Assembly: GCA_020746835.1 (NCBI GenBank)
Contig: JAGPNK010000014.1
Coordinates: forward strand, 186,001 to 250,000
Direction: 5' to 3'
DNA: 64,000 nt
Source of the DNA: Stachybotrys elegans
Lineage: Eukaryota > Ascomycota > Sordariomycetes > Hypocreales > Stachybotryaceae
The notes below the pieces were generated by a model, which was not told the DNA's origin, searched no databases, and saw only the letters and a list, made by a program, of their open reading frames with translations. The position numbers and the translations under genes are program-made. The stretch's first letter is position 1. Every line of letters begins with the position of its first letter. This document shows, in pieces, positions 35,934-49,071 of the stretch.

Positions 35934-36452
35934 TAACAGGGATAGTAGCCAAAGACAAGAAGAAGAGAAAGAAGTACGTGTTCTTTCTACTATCTTTCAC
36001 ATTTATATTAAGTACTACTGCGAGCTACTGCCTGGTACCTCTCCAAAAGCCTTAGGAGCTACCTAGTTATGTAAGGTAGACATGCAAGACTGTAGCTTCT
36101 GTGTAGGTGGGGAGCTTTATTGGTTCTCCTTTATTTATAGCGAGATAATTGTCAGTAGGGTATCCGTATATGCCCTCCCGATCCACGATAGGCGGCGGCG
36201 GCGGCACCTCGGTTGTCTTTGTCCTGCTAAAGAGAGTCGCAGCCTGTCACGAGAGTCTATCCGTATGGTGTTGTGAGATCCTTCTCGCTTGACATAGACA
36301 AAGCGTAGATATTACGTGGGTTCTTGATAACGTGAATGCCACACAAGCGAATGTAACCTCTTGTTATTGACAATCCGTCGTTGCTACTCTGCAGCCTGCA
36401 GCCTCGCCAACCCCATTGACTTCTTCCTCGCCGCTGGGCAGGCTGGGCAGGC
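35934..36452. other. Non-coding; breakpoint of the PKS gene
   Basis: The frame upstream of the PKS remnant closes within about 70 bp and no KS, AT or DH sequence appears. No recognisable transposon lies at the junction. Confidence 0.4.
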
Positions 36453-37577
36453 TCAGCATCCCCGAACAAAAGCGCCAACTTGCTCGGCTACCTTGTCGGC
36501 GCTCTCCTCAAACCCGAGAAGGGCGCCGAGCAGAAACGTGTCATGTAGAGCAGCCTCCTCCAGATACACGTCGACAGCATTGCCATGAACCGACTTCATC
36601 TGCTCGGCCCAGAGAATGATGGAGTCCCGCAGTATCTCCTCGGCGCCCACACTGACAAACATGGGCACAGGTGTCGCAAAGGGGCTGCCAGCCGGCGTGA
36701 TGTAGGCGTTGCGGGCTGCGTCTTGGTGGCCCGCCGAGTACGCCAGCGCGCCCCAGCGCAAAAAGGACGTGGGCAGGAAATCCGTGCTCCGTCGGGGGCT
36801 GGCGTCGATGGTGCCAAAGTCCAGGGGTGCGATCCAGGGCGAAAACAGCGTCGCACAACGCGGTGCCGGGATCCCCAGCTCGGTCCCAAAGTCGTGGATA
36901 TAGCGAAGCACCGCTATGGCGAGATTCCCACCCGCGCTGTCGCCGCAAAGGACAATATTGCTGGGTGCGACGCCGGCCTCGCGCACGAGGAAGAGGTAGG
37001 CTGTGAGTGCGTCCTGCATCGCTGCGGGGAATGGGCAGAGTCCTGACCAGCCCGAGAGGCGGTACTGCACCGACATGACAAAGTCCATGCCGCTCCTGAC
37101 GACCATGTTCCTGGCGCCATATCCCGCGTATTCCTCTCTGCCATTTCCGTCGACAAAGGCACCCCCGTGGATGTACAGCATCACCATCTTGGAGGCCATG
37201 TCCACATCCTCGGCAGGGGCTCGCGGGAACCACGTCGCACCCACAGGCTCCGGCTTCACAGCCTCCGACTTCAGAGGGCCTCTGTAGAGGGTGGCGGCCG
37301 CGGGCTGCACGACTTGAAAGCGTGGCCCTTCTTTGCCCGGCTCCAGCGAGAGCTTGTCGGTGATGCCTATTCTGGACTTGACATCCGTCACCGCGTAAGC
37401 TACATTGTTTAGTAGGGCTTGCTTTGCAGACCACGCTGGGTGTGGCCTCAGAGAGGGGACCAAGGCCGTGGAGATCCACAGAGGCAGACGGATGATGACG
37501 GTACTTGCGTATCCCAGTTGGAAGAGGGACCGAATGGGCTGGTATGACAGCAGAGGGTGGGAGGGGGCGTCGGCCAT
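36453..37577 (-). CDS. Alpha/beta hydrolase, hormone-sensitive-lipase type
   Basis: A single exon of 374 residues from MADAPSHPLLSYQPIRS at 37577; the frame is open upstream to 37682 without an ATG. The oxyanion-hole motif is MLYIHGGAFVDGNG, the nucleophile elbow LCGDSAGGNLAIA, the acid region VGAEEILRD and the catalytic His ALHDTFLL. This is the HSL/alpha-beta hydrolase-3 group, usually esterases or lipases of small substrates. It lies next to the PKS remnant in the same orientation, so it could have been a release or tailoring enzyme; that is inference. Confidence 0.82.
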   Translation of the reverse strand: MADAPSHPLLSYQPIRSLFQLGYASTVIIRLPLWISTALVPSLRPHPAWSAKQALLNNVAYAVTDVKSRIGITDKLSLEPGKEGPRFQVVQPAAATLYRGPLKSEAVKPEPVGATWFPRAPAEDVDMASKMVMLYIHGGAFVDGNGREEYAGYGARNMVVRSGMDFVMSVQYRLSGWSGLCPFPAAMQDALTAYLFLVREAGVAPSNIVLCGDSAGGNLAIAVLRYIHDFGTELGIPAPRCATLFSPWIAPLDFGTIDASPRRSTDFLPTSFLRWGALAYSAGHQDAARNAYITPAGSPFATPVPMFVSVGAEEILRDSIILWAEQMKSVHGNAVDVYLEEAALHDTFLLGALLGFEESADKVAEQVGAFVRGC

Positions 37578-38115
37578 GTTTGGTCGGTCGCTTGATCTGC
37601 TTTCTGCTTCGTCTACCGGCGGCGGGATTGCGAGAGCGGCAGCTGTCTTTGGGCTGTGGGAAGAGTTGGGTGACGTTTCCAAAGCCCGTTATCGAATTTA
37701 AGAGAGCCAACAGCTCGTATAATCTTCCCTTTTCTCTCGAAACTCTGCGGTTGCAACTGCATGGGAGCCGGCTGTGCCGCCCCCTGCCTGATGTGGTCCC
37801 CCGGAAGATTGATCTGCTGTTGAAATTGGGGTATAGGCACCAATAGGCCGCACTGTCAGTGTGGGCCTACACTTTTGGTGTAGCTGCCAAATTCACTATC
37901 TGCATCTTGGCGCTGGGACATCATGATAATACCCCCAGATATTACTTCATCAACAAAGCGGGCGCTGTGGGGTAACGCAGCCTGTCCTGTACGGCAGTTT
38001 GCGACACCATCTTTTTCCACAACATTTTCGGACCTCAGGCCCAGCCTCTTCGGCCGGTCTGCTTCCAGTCAGGCTCCCTCTACCCGGCCATCGGGCGATA
38101 GGAATACCGAGCACC
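37578..38115. promoter_or_regulatory. Divergent intergenic region
   Basis: This separates the hydrolase gene (minus) from the next gene (plus). No further feature was recognised. Confidence 0.35.
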
Positions 38116-40418
38116 ATGCCCAGGCGCCACTTCAAGATCGAACCCTATTGTGTTCTCTGTTATCAATCGGTTCCGGCGGAAGATGTCATCGAATGGAACA
38201 ATCACGATGCGAATATGAGCAATGAATCCGATCCATGGAGGACAGATGTCCTTTGCTGTAGGTTATCTCCAGTCTACTACAGAAACACTAATGAACCATT
38301 TATCGTTACGCTATAGTCTGCCTTCCTTTCGAACCCGAAATAACAAACGCAGCCTCAAAATTGTATTTGTTTCGAGCTGACCTCACAGTCAGCCACTGGA
38401 TACATATGAATGAAGTCGCGCACAAGATTCGGAGTCTCGAAAAGGCATTCTTTTGTGATGAGGCTGTTCGATGTTCAGAGTGTGACTTCGAACACACACT
38501 CAACTTCATGCACATCACGTGTTTTCAACTTGCGAAACATCGATTCCCACACTTCATTGCCATAGATTAGATGACTGTATTGGCAGAGACTCGTCCTATC
38601 ATCACCTGGAATCAAGCACAACAACTCATGAAGCCCATGATCCGCCACCACAAGCTGCCCGAAGGGCTATCACGCACCACTCCTCTTGGACACCTTCTCT
38701 CTCAAATTGAGGCACGCCTTCCTCTGGAGCTACAGAGAGACATCTATGCCTACACGACAGGGATTTTCTCATCTCTCTTGAACTGCTCAATGATACTAGA
38801 CTTACATGGTGCATCCCGGGTCGACTCGAATGAACAACATACAAAATGCTCCACACAACACCCCCTTCTTCATTGCGTGTCCATCCACAGACTAGGCGTC
38901 AACTTCGGTAGAATACTCGGCGAACCATACTTGACGCATATTGGAGCAGACAGTGCTGCAGAGTACGAAGAAGAAATACAATTTATAGACGCCGCATTCC
39001 ACGGAATTCAGGCTTGTCTAGGGACCTTTGGAATCATGGCATTGAGAGTACTGTATAATGACGGAGCCATGTCTCGGTGGATGGGAAAACCTCGAACAAG
39101 ATGGATTGCTACATACACTTCGCGAAATGTAAGGCAGCTACAGGTCTGCGCCGACGTAAGAATTCTCCCTGAACACCACTGTTCGCCACTGACTTCCGAC
39201 AGAGTTCTCGAATTCTTCATGTCAGCCTACCAGAGGGTCAAGCCGTCTCCAACGCAACCCCACCAGATGGAGCCACGCATATGTTTTGGGATAGAGCTCT
39301 GGCTTCCACCGAGTCAAGAAGGCATTTTGTCATTGATCTGGCAGAACCGGGTACCCCAATAAGGGCCAATCCCCAGGCTCGTCTTGGACAATACCTCGAC
39401 CTTGCGGCAGATAGCTTTCGGTCCCTCAGCATGTGGTGCACCATGAAGGGAATCTGCCGTATTCAGATTGGCGAGGATTCCCGACACAGTATAGGAACTA
39501 GGCACCACGAATCCGTCTCCCTCACCCATTTCTTTGATCGTGGTGAGTTCATCAGGTCACTGCATGTCGTCACATGCGGAGACAAGATGCATTTCGTACG
39601 CAAAGGTCCCGGAATTCTTGTAAGAAACTTGTGCTTCTCTGGCGCTGAACAAAGATACTAACACGAAGTAGCTGGCAACTTCCAAGGGGCGTACATTATA
39701 CTATGGCACACACGCCTTACCATATACACTGGATCCCCGATTTTCAAGCTTTGGACCAAAATTCTCGGAGAGAGTTGTGGGAATCTTCACGGACCCGAGC
39801 ACACCATATGTGCAATCCCTCAACTCAATCGGTGTTGCGCTGCAGGATCATGAAGAAACTTGTGACCCAGGTAGTCATCAGTTTTCGGTACCAGGGTTTC
39901 ATGAGATGCCGCGTCCCACATTCGTGAGCTCTAATGTCCAAGGCGCATTCCTCGGCAAAGCTGGACTTCTGGATGTCAAGGAACTGCGTTCCATTCAGGT
40001 CGATGATCGCTGTATCGGCATGCGAATCGATTACCACGACGGGACGATAGGCACGCTCGGCCAGTGGGACCCTAGCAAGGCCTCAGAAGCTTCGCTCATA
40101 TATAAGAGCTGTGATGGGCCCTTGCTCGGGCTCATATTTCTATTCTCCGACTCCACCGAACCGTTCAAACGCTATGTAAGGAGTGTTAGTATTGGTCATG
40201 CCCCTCAGGAAGCCGTTGATAACAGTTTCTTCTGGGATGACTTTAACTCAGTAAGTACCGAACTCATTGCTTGATAGCCGTTGTGCTTCACCCCTAACCT
40301 GCTGCAGGAGCTTGCCTGGTGGTTTACGTTTCGGTATGACTATGTAGAGAAATGGGAGGGCGATGCATTGGTTTTGGATATGCCACGAACGGACCTCCTA
40401 CCAGTAGAAGTGAAATAA
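38116..40418 (+). CDS. Large fungal hypothetical protein with one in-frame TAG
   Basis: Five exons: 38116-38257, 38317-39155, 39203-39619, 39672-40250 and 40308-40418, all GT-AG and phase-consistent, 695 codons plus stop. A Cys pair (YCVLCYQ) opens the protein and a second pair (RCSECDF) follows, possibly a zinc site. A helical F-box-like stretch reads EARLPLELQRDIYAYTTG. The C-terminal half is a repeat-like beta region ending IGMRIDYHDGTIGTLGQWDPS, a pattern seen in fungal proteins of unknown role. A single TAG at 38568-38570 interrupts exon 2; no intron with consistent phase removes it. It is either a nonsense mutation or a sequencing error. The gene ends 270 bp from the chromovirus. Confidence 0.65.
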
Positions 40419-40688
40419 CATGGATTTCGGAACTATAAAACTAGTTAAGAGAGGTTAATGGGGTTAGAACATAGCCAACCTCTGAATTAGTAGCCTGGGG
40501 CTTGTTAAACCGCACAGCGGTTCAATACAGGAAATCGCGATAGGCCCAACAAGGCCTGGAACCGAATACAGAGTACGGGATGCTTAAAGACATATCATGT
40601 GACTAGTCCAATGGTTTTAATAAAATATAAACTAATAGCTTTAAAAAGACTCTATTTAATAATAGAGATAATATTAAATTAATGTGGG

Positions 40689-40693
40689 ATTTC
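40689..40693. repeat. Target-site duplication, left copy (ATTTC)
   Basis: Identical to 48669-48673 on the other side of the element. Confidence 0.85.
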
Positions 40694-41080
40694 TGTTACA
40701 ATGTAACAGCTGCAAGGGTCCCATGACTGGTCATGTGACCCATGTGGACCAAAAGGACCTATAGGACTGACCTACCGGTCTTGATAGACCGGACTAGTCC
40801 CTTGTAGGAGTGAGTTAGTCCCTTATAGAAGTGAGTCAGTCTACTCTAGAGAAATAGTTAGTTTTTCTAGTATATAGATAGAAGGGTTCTATAGAGTATA
40901 TCTAGCTAGAAGCCTACTAGCTATTAATATAACTTAGTTACTTTAACTACTATATATAATAAGTATTTAACTATTACTAGACATAATATATACTTAATAG
41001 TATATATACTCTAACTACTCTACTAATAACTAACCTTAATATAATTAGACTTAGTTATAGTTAGGAATCTAACTATTATA
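40694..41080 (+). repeat. 5' LTR
   Basis: 387 bp, starting TGTTACAATG and ending ATTATA. The first ~170 bp keep higher GC. The primer-binding region after it (CATTAATAGC) does not start with the TGG expected of a tRNA-primed element. Confidence 0.85.
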
Positions 41081-44000
41081 CATTAATAGCTCTTATTTAA
41101 ATAGTTACTATATACCCTTTTGGGCAATACTTTTAAAAATATATATATTATTTTAAGTAAGTAATAATAAGATGGCTAATATACTCCCTAGTAATATAGA
41201 GCTTAAAGTAGAGATTTAGATACTTAGGAATTACCTTAATACTATAGGTATAATAAAAGGACTAACCCTAGAATAACTAAATAATATTAAGGTTATATAG
41301 AATATAGTTAACACACTTATATAGTAGAATAACACCCTATATAAGTAAAATAAGGTTTTATTTAGATATATTAACACTTATAATCTTGCTACTAATATAG
41401 TCTATATTATAGCTAAAGAAGCTACTATAGTTAAGGCTAGATAAGGTATATATAAGAAAGGATATATTCTTAAGATTAATAAACCTAATAAGTTTAATAG
41501 TAACCTTAATAAGATTAGAGACTTCTTTAAATAGCTTGAGATTTACTTTACTTATTTTTTAATAACTTTTAAGGATAGTAAGACTAGGATTAACTTTACA
41601 GTTATCTGCTTAGAGGGAAACGCCAAGAAAATGTTTACTCTAGTTCTATAAGACTAATATATATAGATAGCTAAGCTAGTAGATATAGAGGACTTGTATT
41701 ATAATAAAACTATAGATACTTTTAAAAACTTTAAGGGATTTAAAATATAGATTGAGAACTTATTTAGTATTATTAATAAAAAATAGCAAGCTACTACTAA
41801 GCTTAGGAATCTTTAATAGACTAAGTTAGCCGCTCTATATATTGTAGAAGTCTAATAGCTAGAGTTAATTCTAGAATAGAATGAGAAAGTTATTATTAAC
41901 TTTATTTATATAAGGCTAAAGGATAAGGTTAAGAACAAACTTACTAAAGTAGTGAAGCTACTAGATACCGTAACTGAGTATACTGCTATAGCTATCTAAA
42001 TTAATAAATGCCTCTATTAGCAAGACTAAAAGAAGAGATATATAACTAATAATAGCAAAAGGACTAGCTATTCTATAAACTAAGGAAGGAAGTAATAAAG
42101 AGGGTACTCTACTTTATATAGAATATATATAGAAGCTATAGATATTAGTATTAGTACTATGTAATAGAAGAATAATATTATCTATTATAACTGTGGAAAG
42201 AAGGGCTATATTTAGAGAAACTATATAGAGCTAACCTAAAATAAGTTCTAGGTAGAAATACCTAAAAGAGAAGGATTTAGAGGAATAAATAAGAAGGGAT
42301 ATATACACTTTATATCACTTCCTAATAAGGGAAACACTAGTATTAGAACTACAATATATACTATAGTAGTTATTATATATAATAAAGAGAAGCTATAATT
42401 CTATAGACTTATAACCCCATTAGACTGGGACAACTATAAAGCCGTGTGGAAGGATAATTTTAACCCTACTAAATGGAATAAACTCTATAATAGAGAATTT
42501 AAATATAAATACATACCTAAAGAGCATTTTAATAAAGAAGGGCTCTACTAAGAACTAGAAGATTAAAAGTACTAAATACTTAAGCTTATCTTTATAGAAG
42601 AAAAAGACCCCTATATCTTGGTTAGATAGAGCTACTATAAGAATAATAACTATAAACTCTATAAGTATAAGAAATACCATTACTTTAGATACTATTATAT
42701 ACTATAACTATAGAATTAGTTTGAAGAAATATGGTTAAATAACTTTAACCTAAATTAATAGATAGTTAGCTATATTTAGAACCTTTATAAGGGATAACTC
42801 TAGGTAGATAAAGCTATTAAATAGAAACTCTTTAAATCCCTATAAAAGATTATTAAAACTTACTAGGACCTTATAGACAACTTCTAGATGTTACAAGACA
42901 TCTAGTAAGTATAGAAAGCTCTAGAAAAGCAAGACAAGAGATAATAAGAATGAAAACTTATATAAAACACGATTATTACCATAATATTACACAACTAGAA
43001 TAGGAACCCTATTGACAATATTTCTATATAATTCTAGTAAGTGAATTAACTATAATAAGTAAAATAACTAGTAGAGAAAACCTAAATATACTATTAGAAC
43101 TAAGGAACTATATATCTATATTTTATTTACGCTAAGTATAATATTACAGTAAGACTTAGACTAGATATCTTAGAGAATAATATTATTAGTAATAAAGACT
43201 GTAAATAGACTATAGAGTCTATAGAAAAAAGAACCCAGAATGTATAGTCTAACTAGAATAGTAAGGAAGTATAGAAAGTACTATAAAACTTATATAGTAT
43301 ATAGATATAACTAATATATTACTCTGAAGAGGCAGAAATAAAGCGTGCTATTAAAGCATTTAATAGTATTATTAGGGAATAAAGCCTTAATAATAATAGA
43401 TTCTATATCTATAGAGTAAAGATAGTTTAAGCTCTAGGAGAATAGATAAGATAGAGATAGATAGTAGGAGATGTCCCTATTGTCTATAGAGATTACCTAG
43501 ACTATAATAAAGTTTTATAGATATTATACTATATATACTTATATAAAATATATAGTAAGAATAAATTTAGAAATAACTGTTTTCTAAATAAGATTATAAT
43601 AACCCTAGTACTTAAATACTATATATATTAAGACCTTAAGAATCACTAGGTAATAAGAGAATGGTTATATAATCTATTTGTCTTTAAAAGAAAGAACTAA
43701 AAGTATAACAGTTAGTGTATAAAAGCGCTAAACTACTATAACTATTTATATAAAGAATGTAAAATATATATGCAAGCTAAGATTGTAAATTAATACAATA
43801 CATTAAAAAACTAAAGACACTCTCTAAAGTAGAATGCTAGGGTATAGGGCATAAGGTTCTATATATGCATAATAATAATAATAAAAAGCAAGAACTTATT
43901 ATATAAGTATAGATTAATAGACAATAGCTTATAGTATTTTTAAACTATAGAGTATAGAAGAATTACATTAGCCCTAAGGCTGTAAATAGGCTTGAGCTAC

Positions 44001-47000
44001 TATAGAAGTTTATATAGAAAACCACTATTTAAAATACTAATAGAAATACCCTACTAGGAAAAGGCATTATAAAAGAGATTAATCACCTCTATCTATAAGT
44101 TATAGATAGTAATATATATATATATACCTATATTAGGAAATTCTAAATGGTAGATATACTTTTAAAATATAAATAGTTTAAGAAATATAACTTATAGATT
44201 AACTAGAAAACTGGCCAGATAGAATTGCTTAGGTAGACTATATCTAGCTATACTAAAGTAAACTTAGAGAGATCTTAACCTTTTACTAAACAACTAGAAG
44301 AAGGTAGATAGAGAATAGAATTCTTACTACCTTTATAAAAGACAGTATATAAGTAAATATAAGAATAAAGGCAATAAGTAAATTATATTATATACTAAAT
44401 AATATAATAGTTTAAGAAGCTTAATAAGAATCTTAAGAAAATAAAGCAAAAAGTAATAGAAAGAAAAGAGAGACTAAAGAATATACTAATATAATATTAC
44501 AAGTATAGGAAACTCTTTAATAAAGAAGTTAAAGGAGAACTACTATAGTACTCTAAATGGGATTATAAGATTAATATTATTAATGGGAAATAGCTATACT
44601 TTAATAAGCTATATACCCTTAATATAAGGTAGAAAAAAGCACTTAAGAAATACCTAGAATAAATACTATACTAAGGAAAAATTTAAGTATTTAAATTATT
44701 AACTAGATACCTAGTTATATTTATATCTAAGAAGGATAGAGAACTATAACTAGTTATTAACTACTAATAACTTAATGCTATTACTATTAAGAATAGAATA
44801 TCTTTGCCTTTAATAGGAGAAATATAAAATAGACTATATAGTAAAATAATCTTTATAGCGCTAGACCTTATATTAGTATATAACTAGATCTAAATAAAGA
44901 AAGGGTATAAATAGAAAATGGTATTCAGAATGAAATATAGACTTTATAAATACCTTGCTATGTTATAAGGATTAACTAATATACCTATAATATTTTAATA
45001 AATAATTATATATATTTTAAGAGAATACCTTAATATTTTTATTATATACTACCTTAATAATATACTAATCTTCTTAGATAATAAAAAGAAGTATAAAAAG
45101 TATATATATAAGGTACTATAACTTTTTAAAAATATATAACTACTAGTTAACCCCCTTAAGAGTGAATTCTATAAAAAAGAAGTAGTCTTTCTAGAATATA
45201 TTATCTTATATAATAAAATCTAAATGGATTTAAAGAAGATTATAGTAATTAAGGACTAGAAACCTCTAATAAATATTACTAAAGTATAATCCTTTATTAG
45301 TCTAACAAACTATTACTAATAGTTTATTAAGAATTTCAAAAGGATTGCTATATCTCTTATAGACATTATATAAAAAGGACTTAAGTTTTAATAGATAGAG
45401 AAATAATAGAAAGCCTTTAAATGGATTAAAGATACTATTACTAGCAAACCTATACTAAGGACTTTTAATTCTAAATAAGAAATTAAACTTAAAATAGACT
45501 TATTTAATTTTATAAATAGAGTGTAAATTAAATAGAGAGATAATAAAGGGAATTTATACTCTATTACATTTTAGTTATATAAACTATATAGAGTAGAGCT
45601 TAACTACTTAATATATAATAAAGAATTCCTAGTAATAGTAGAAACTCTTAGAGAATTTAAATACTACTATATAGATAGTAAATATTAAATTAAGATCTTT
45701 ATAAATTATAAAAATATTACTTACTTTACTATTACTTAGAAGTTAAGTAATAACTTAGTTATATAGAATACCTTGTTTAATTTAACTATATTATTATCTA
45801 TTATAAAGGAATAGAGAATAGAAGAGTAGATACTATTAGTTAAAGACTAGACCTTAATAATAGACAGCCTATTATTAATAAGTAACTTTTGGAGAAGACT
45901 CTAGAAGGACACTTGTAATAGACTAAAGTTATAAGGATAGGAAATATATAACTAAGAGAATAATACCTTAAGATAATTTAGAGAGTTATTATAGAATGGC
46001 ATTTTAAGGATTTTAAAGGACAAGATACTATTGTAGGAACTAAATAGGCTATATATAGAGGGAAGGTCTACTTGCTAGACAAAGTAGAATATAAAATTAT
46101 TAATAACTACTATATTGCTAACCATTATAACCTTAATAAGATAATAATATAAGTTAAATAGCTTTATAGCTCTAATACCCTTAATATAGCTCTAAAGAAA
46201 TAAATAAAGAAATATAGATTATATAATATAAGTATTATAAATATCTTTAAAATAGTATACCTACTATTATAATAAATTAAAAAACATAACAATAGTATAG
46301 ATAATAATGAATAAATATTACACTACTAAGTACTAGATAATGTTAGGAATAACTTTATTTAGTATATATATAAGTTGTCTATATATAGATATTAAGAAGT
46401 TATAAAAACCCTAGAATAGATTAAATGGAACTATAAGTTTTCTAATATAAAGAAATATATTAAATGTATTCTTACATAATATAATATTTATAATAAGGCT
46501 AAGTCATAATAACACAAGCTTTATAGAGAATTATAACCTCTTTAAGTACTACTTTAACTATAGAAGTTAATATCTATAGATTTTATTATTAAACTATCAC
46601 TATTATAAAACCCTGTAATAGAATATATTTATAATAGTATTCTAGTTATAGTTAATAGACTTATAAAGTTCTATCTTTATATTCCTTATAATAAATTAAT
46701 AGATATAGAAGAATTTTTATATATCTTTCTATAATATATTGTTACTATCTATAGATTGCTATTAAATATTGTTATAGATAGAGGAATGCTATTTTTTTTA
46801 TAGTTCTAGTAATGCCTTATAGTATAAATTAGCTTAAACCATAAGCTTAGTATAGTATAGAGATTACAAGTAGACAGATAGACTAAGTATATAAACTAGA
46901 TATTTAAGACTTACCTATAATACTATATTAACTATAAGCAAGATAATTAAATAGAAAAGTTACCTATAGTATAACTTATATATAATATATTAGTTAATAA

Positions 47001-48281
47001 GACTACTAAGCTTACACTAGTCTATATAAACTTTAGATTTATACTTAATGCCTACTAAGAATATAGGGAAGAACCTCTAGTACCTAAAGCCATACTTAAG
47101 TTAGATAATTTAAAAAACCTATACAAGTAGCTTTAAATAGAAATTCTCTTTATATAAGAATAAATAAAGGAATACTATAATAGAAAATAATTAAAGGAAT
47201 TAACCTTTTAGAAGGGAGATATAGTTTATTTTACTATAAAAAACATTAATATAAAATAATTAAATAAAAAACTTAATTACTATTATATTAGACTATTTCT
47301 AGTTAAGAAGTATATTTCTAATAATAACTATAAGCTTAATCTACTAGATAAGGTATAGCTATACTTAGTTTTTTACATTTTACTATTAGAACCTATAGAA
47401 GGAACCATTTATATTAGAAAAGTATATATTAATAAAGCTACCCTAGAATAAGAATGAAAGGTTAAAAAGATTCTTAATTATAAGAAAAATATAGAAATAG
47501 GAAATTAGTAGAAGTACCTTATTAAATAAAAGAACTATAAGGAATTAGAAAATATATAGAAACCACCTAGATATCTATTCCATACCTAGAAAAAAATCTA
47601 ATAGTACTATTAATCCTAATAGCATCTTAATTAAGAATATTAAAAGTGCTAAGAGACTATAGGTTGTTTATAGTCTGTTGGGTTGTAATAATATTCTATT
47701 TTTTAAATATCCTATTTTCCTTCTCTAAACTAAATAATCTACAATAGATAGTATTTTTATAATAGGATTTTAATACTAAATAAGTTTAATAAAGGTATAG
47801 TAAATGGGTAGAGGCCTCTTGGATAGTATAGAATGCCTTTTCTAAAGTGGCTATAGCTTTATCTTTAGAAGCTTTTAGTTTTATATTTTTAGTAGAAAGA
47901 CTTATAACTATAAAAAGTAAGTAAGAAAATGTTAGGATAGATACCTTGGGAAAATAAATAAATGCCTAATATAGAAGGACTGGAATAAGTTATTTTATTT
48001 TTAATATAATAACTATAATAATAAGAATAAGGGAAAATAATATATTGTACTTTAGTATAATAGTAAGATAAGTATAGTATAATTATAAGAGTACTAGTTA
48101 AGAAAATAAGAGACAAAAGATTATTACATTTAGAATATTTGTGCTAGGAAATATAACAAATAGGTATAATTAGTATATATTAAAGAAAGGAAAAAGAAAG
48201 AAATAGACTAACTAAGCTAGATAGGGAAGAATAGGCCTTTTATATAGTCTTGGAATAAAGGACTACTATAGAGAGGTATTG

Positions 48282-48668
48282 TATTATAATATAATAGCCA
48301 TAAGGGTTTTATAACTGGTTATATGACTTGCATGGACTAAAAGGACCTATAGGACTAACCTACTAGTTCTAATAGACTGGATTAGTCTTTTGTAGGAGTA
48401 AGTTAGTCCTTTATAAAAGTGAGTTAGTTTACCCTAGAGGAATAATTAGTCTTTCTAGTATATAGATAGAAGGGTTTTATAGAGTATATCTAGCTAGAAG
48501 CCTGCTAGCTATTAATATAACTTAGTTACTTTAACTACTGTATATAATAAGTATTTAACTATTACTAAATGTAATATATACCTAATGGTATATATACCCT
48601 GACTACTCTACTAATAATTAACCCTAATACAATCAGACTTAGTTATAGTTAGAAACCTAACTGTTATA
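48282..48668 (+). repeat. 3' LTR
   Basis: 387 bp, the same length as the 5' LTR, ending CTGTTATA directly before the ATTTC duplication. Its first bases (TATTATAATA) are RIP-type changes of TGTTACAATG. Confidence 0.85.
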
Positions 48669-48673
48669 ATTTC
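48669..48673. repeat. Target-site duplication, right copy (ATTTC)
   Basis: Matches 40689-40693 exactly and directly abuts the 3' LTR end. Confidence 0.85.
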
Positions 48674-48740
48674 CTATTTATATACCCCAATAGGATATAG
48701 ACTAGTGACTTTAAGAAGGCCCCCTCTAATAATAAAGACA

Positions 48741-48952
48741 ATATTGGATCAATAGATAACAATTGGTTAGAAAATACACTCGATTGAGAAAAGCTTGACG
48801 CTTGTGGCTGCGGCAGATGTTAAAGTTTTCCAGTCACCGCAATTGCCTAGAAGATGCCGCCGTAGCGTCAGGCACGGGAAGGCTTCTGCCTGGTGACTCG
48901 ATCAAAACTGCTGCGATGTGGCTTCGGCGAGTGATGCAGTCGGGCCTGTTGC
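48741..48952. repeat. Duplicated segment, GC-preserved copy
   Basis: Aligns by eye with 49072-49255. This copy keeps a normal composition (for example GATGCCGCCGTAGCGTCAGG) where the other is AT-converted. A short open frame on the plus strand has no recognised product. Confidence 0.75.
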
Positions 48953-49071
48953 AACGTACGAGATGGCTTGTTCCAGGGGGCTTGATCGAGGCCGCTGTCG
49001 ATGATGCGATATCAAGGTTTTCGATGACTGCAAAATGGCTCCCAGTAACTCGATCTGCCGCTGGCTTCATA

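Larger units (their letters stand above)
40694..48668 (+). mobile_element. Complete Ty3/gypsy chromovirus, RIP-decayed
   Basis: A 7,975-bp element flanked by a 5-bp duplication. In order: 5' LTR, gag from an ATG at 41172 (MANILPSNIELKVEI then stops), a zinc-knuckle trace at 42183-42224 (NCGKKG, with Cys-to-Tyr changes), reverse transcriptase with an IYYLNNILIF core at ~45,042-45,075 where YLDD is expected, RNase H, integrase (to ~46,900) and a chromodomain-like tail at ~47,455-47,590 (KNYKELEN core). The chromodomain places it in the chromovirus group. Stops are frequent throughout and changes are of RIP type, so it is not autonomous. It is less decayed than the copy at 1300-6829. Confidence 0.88.

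Noticed and set aside
11113..37577. One intact biosynthetic cluster linking MFS pump, methyltransferase, PKS and hydrolase
   Set aside because: The pump is 20 kb away with unrelated genes between, and the PKS is a remnant; only the PKS-hydrolase adjacency is suggestive.
47889..48116. Short minus-strand open frame inside the chromovirus
   Set aside because: Composition is Ile/Tyr/Ser-rich as expected from AT-rich RIP DNA; no gene signal.
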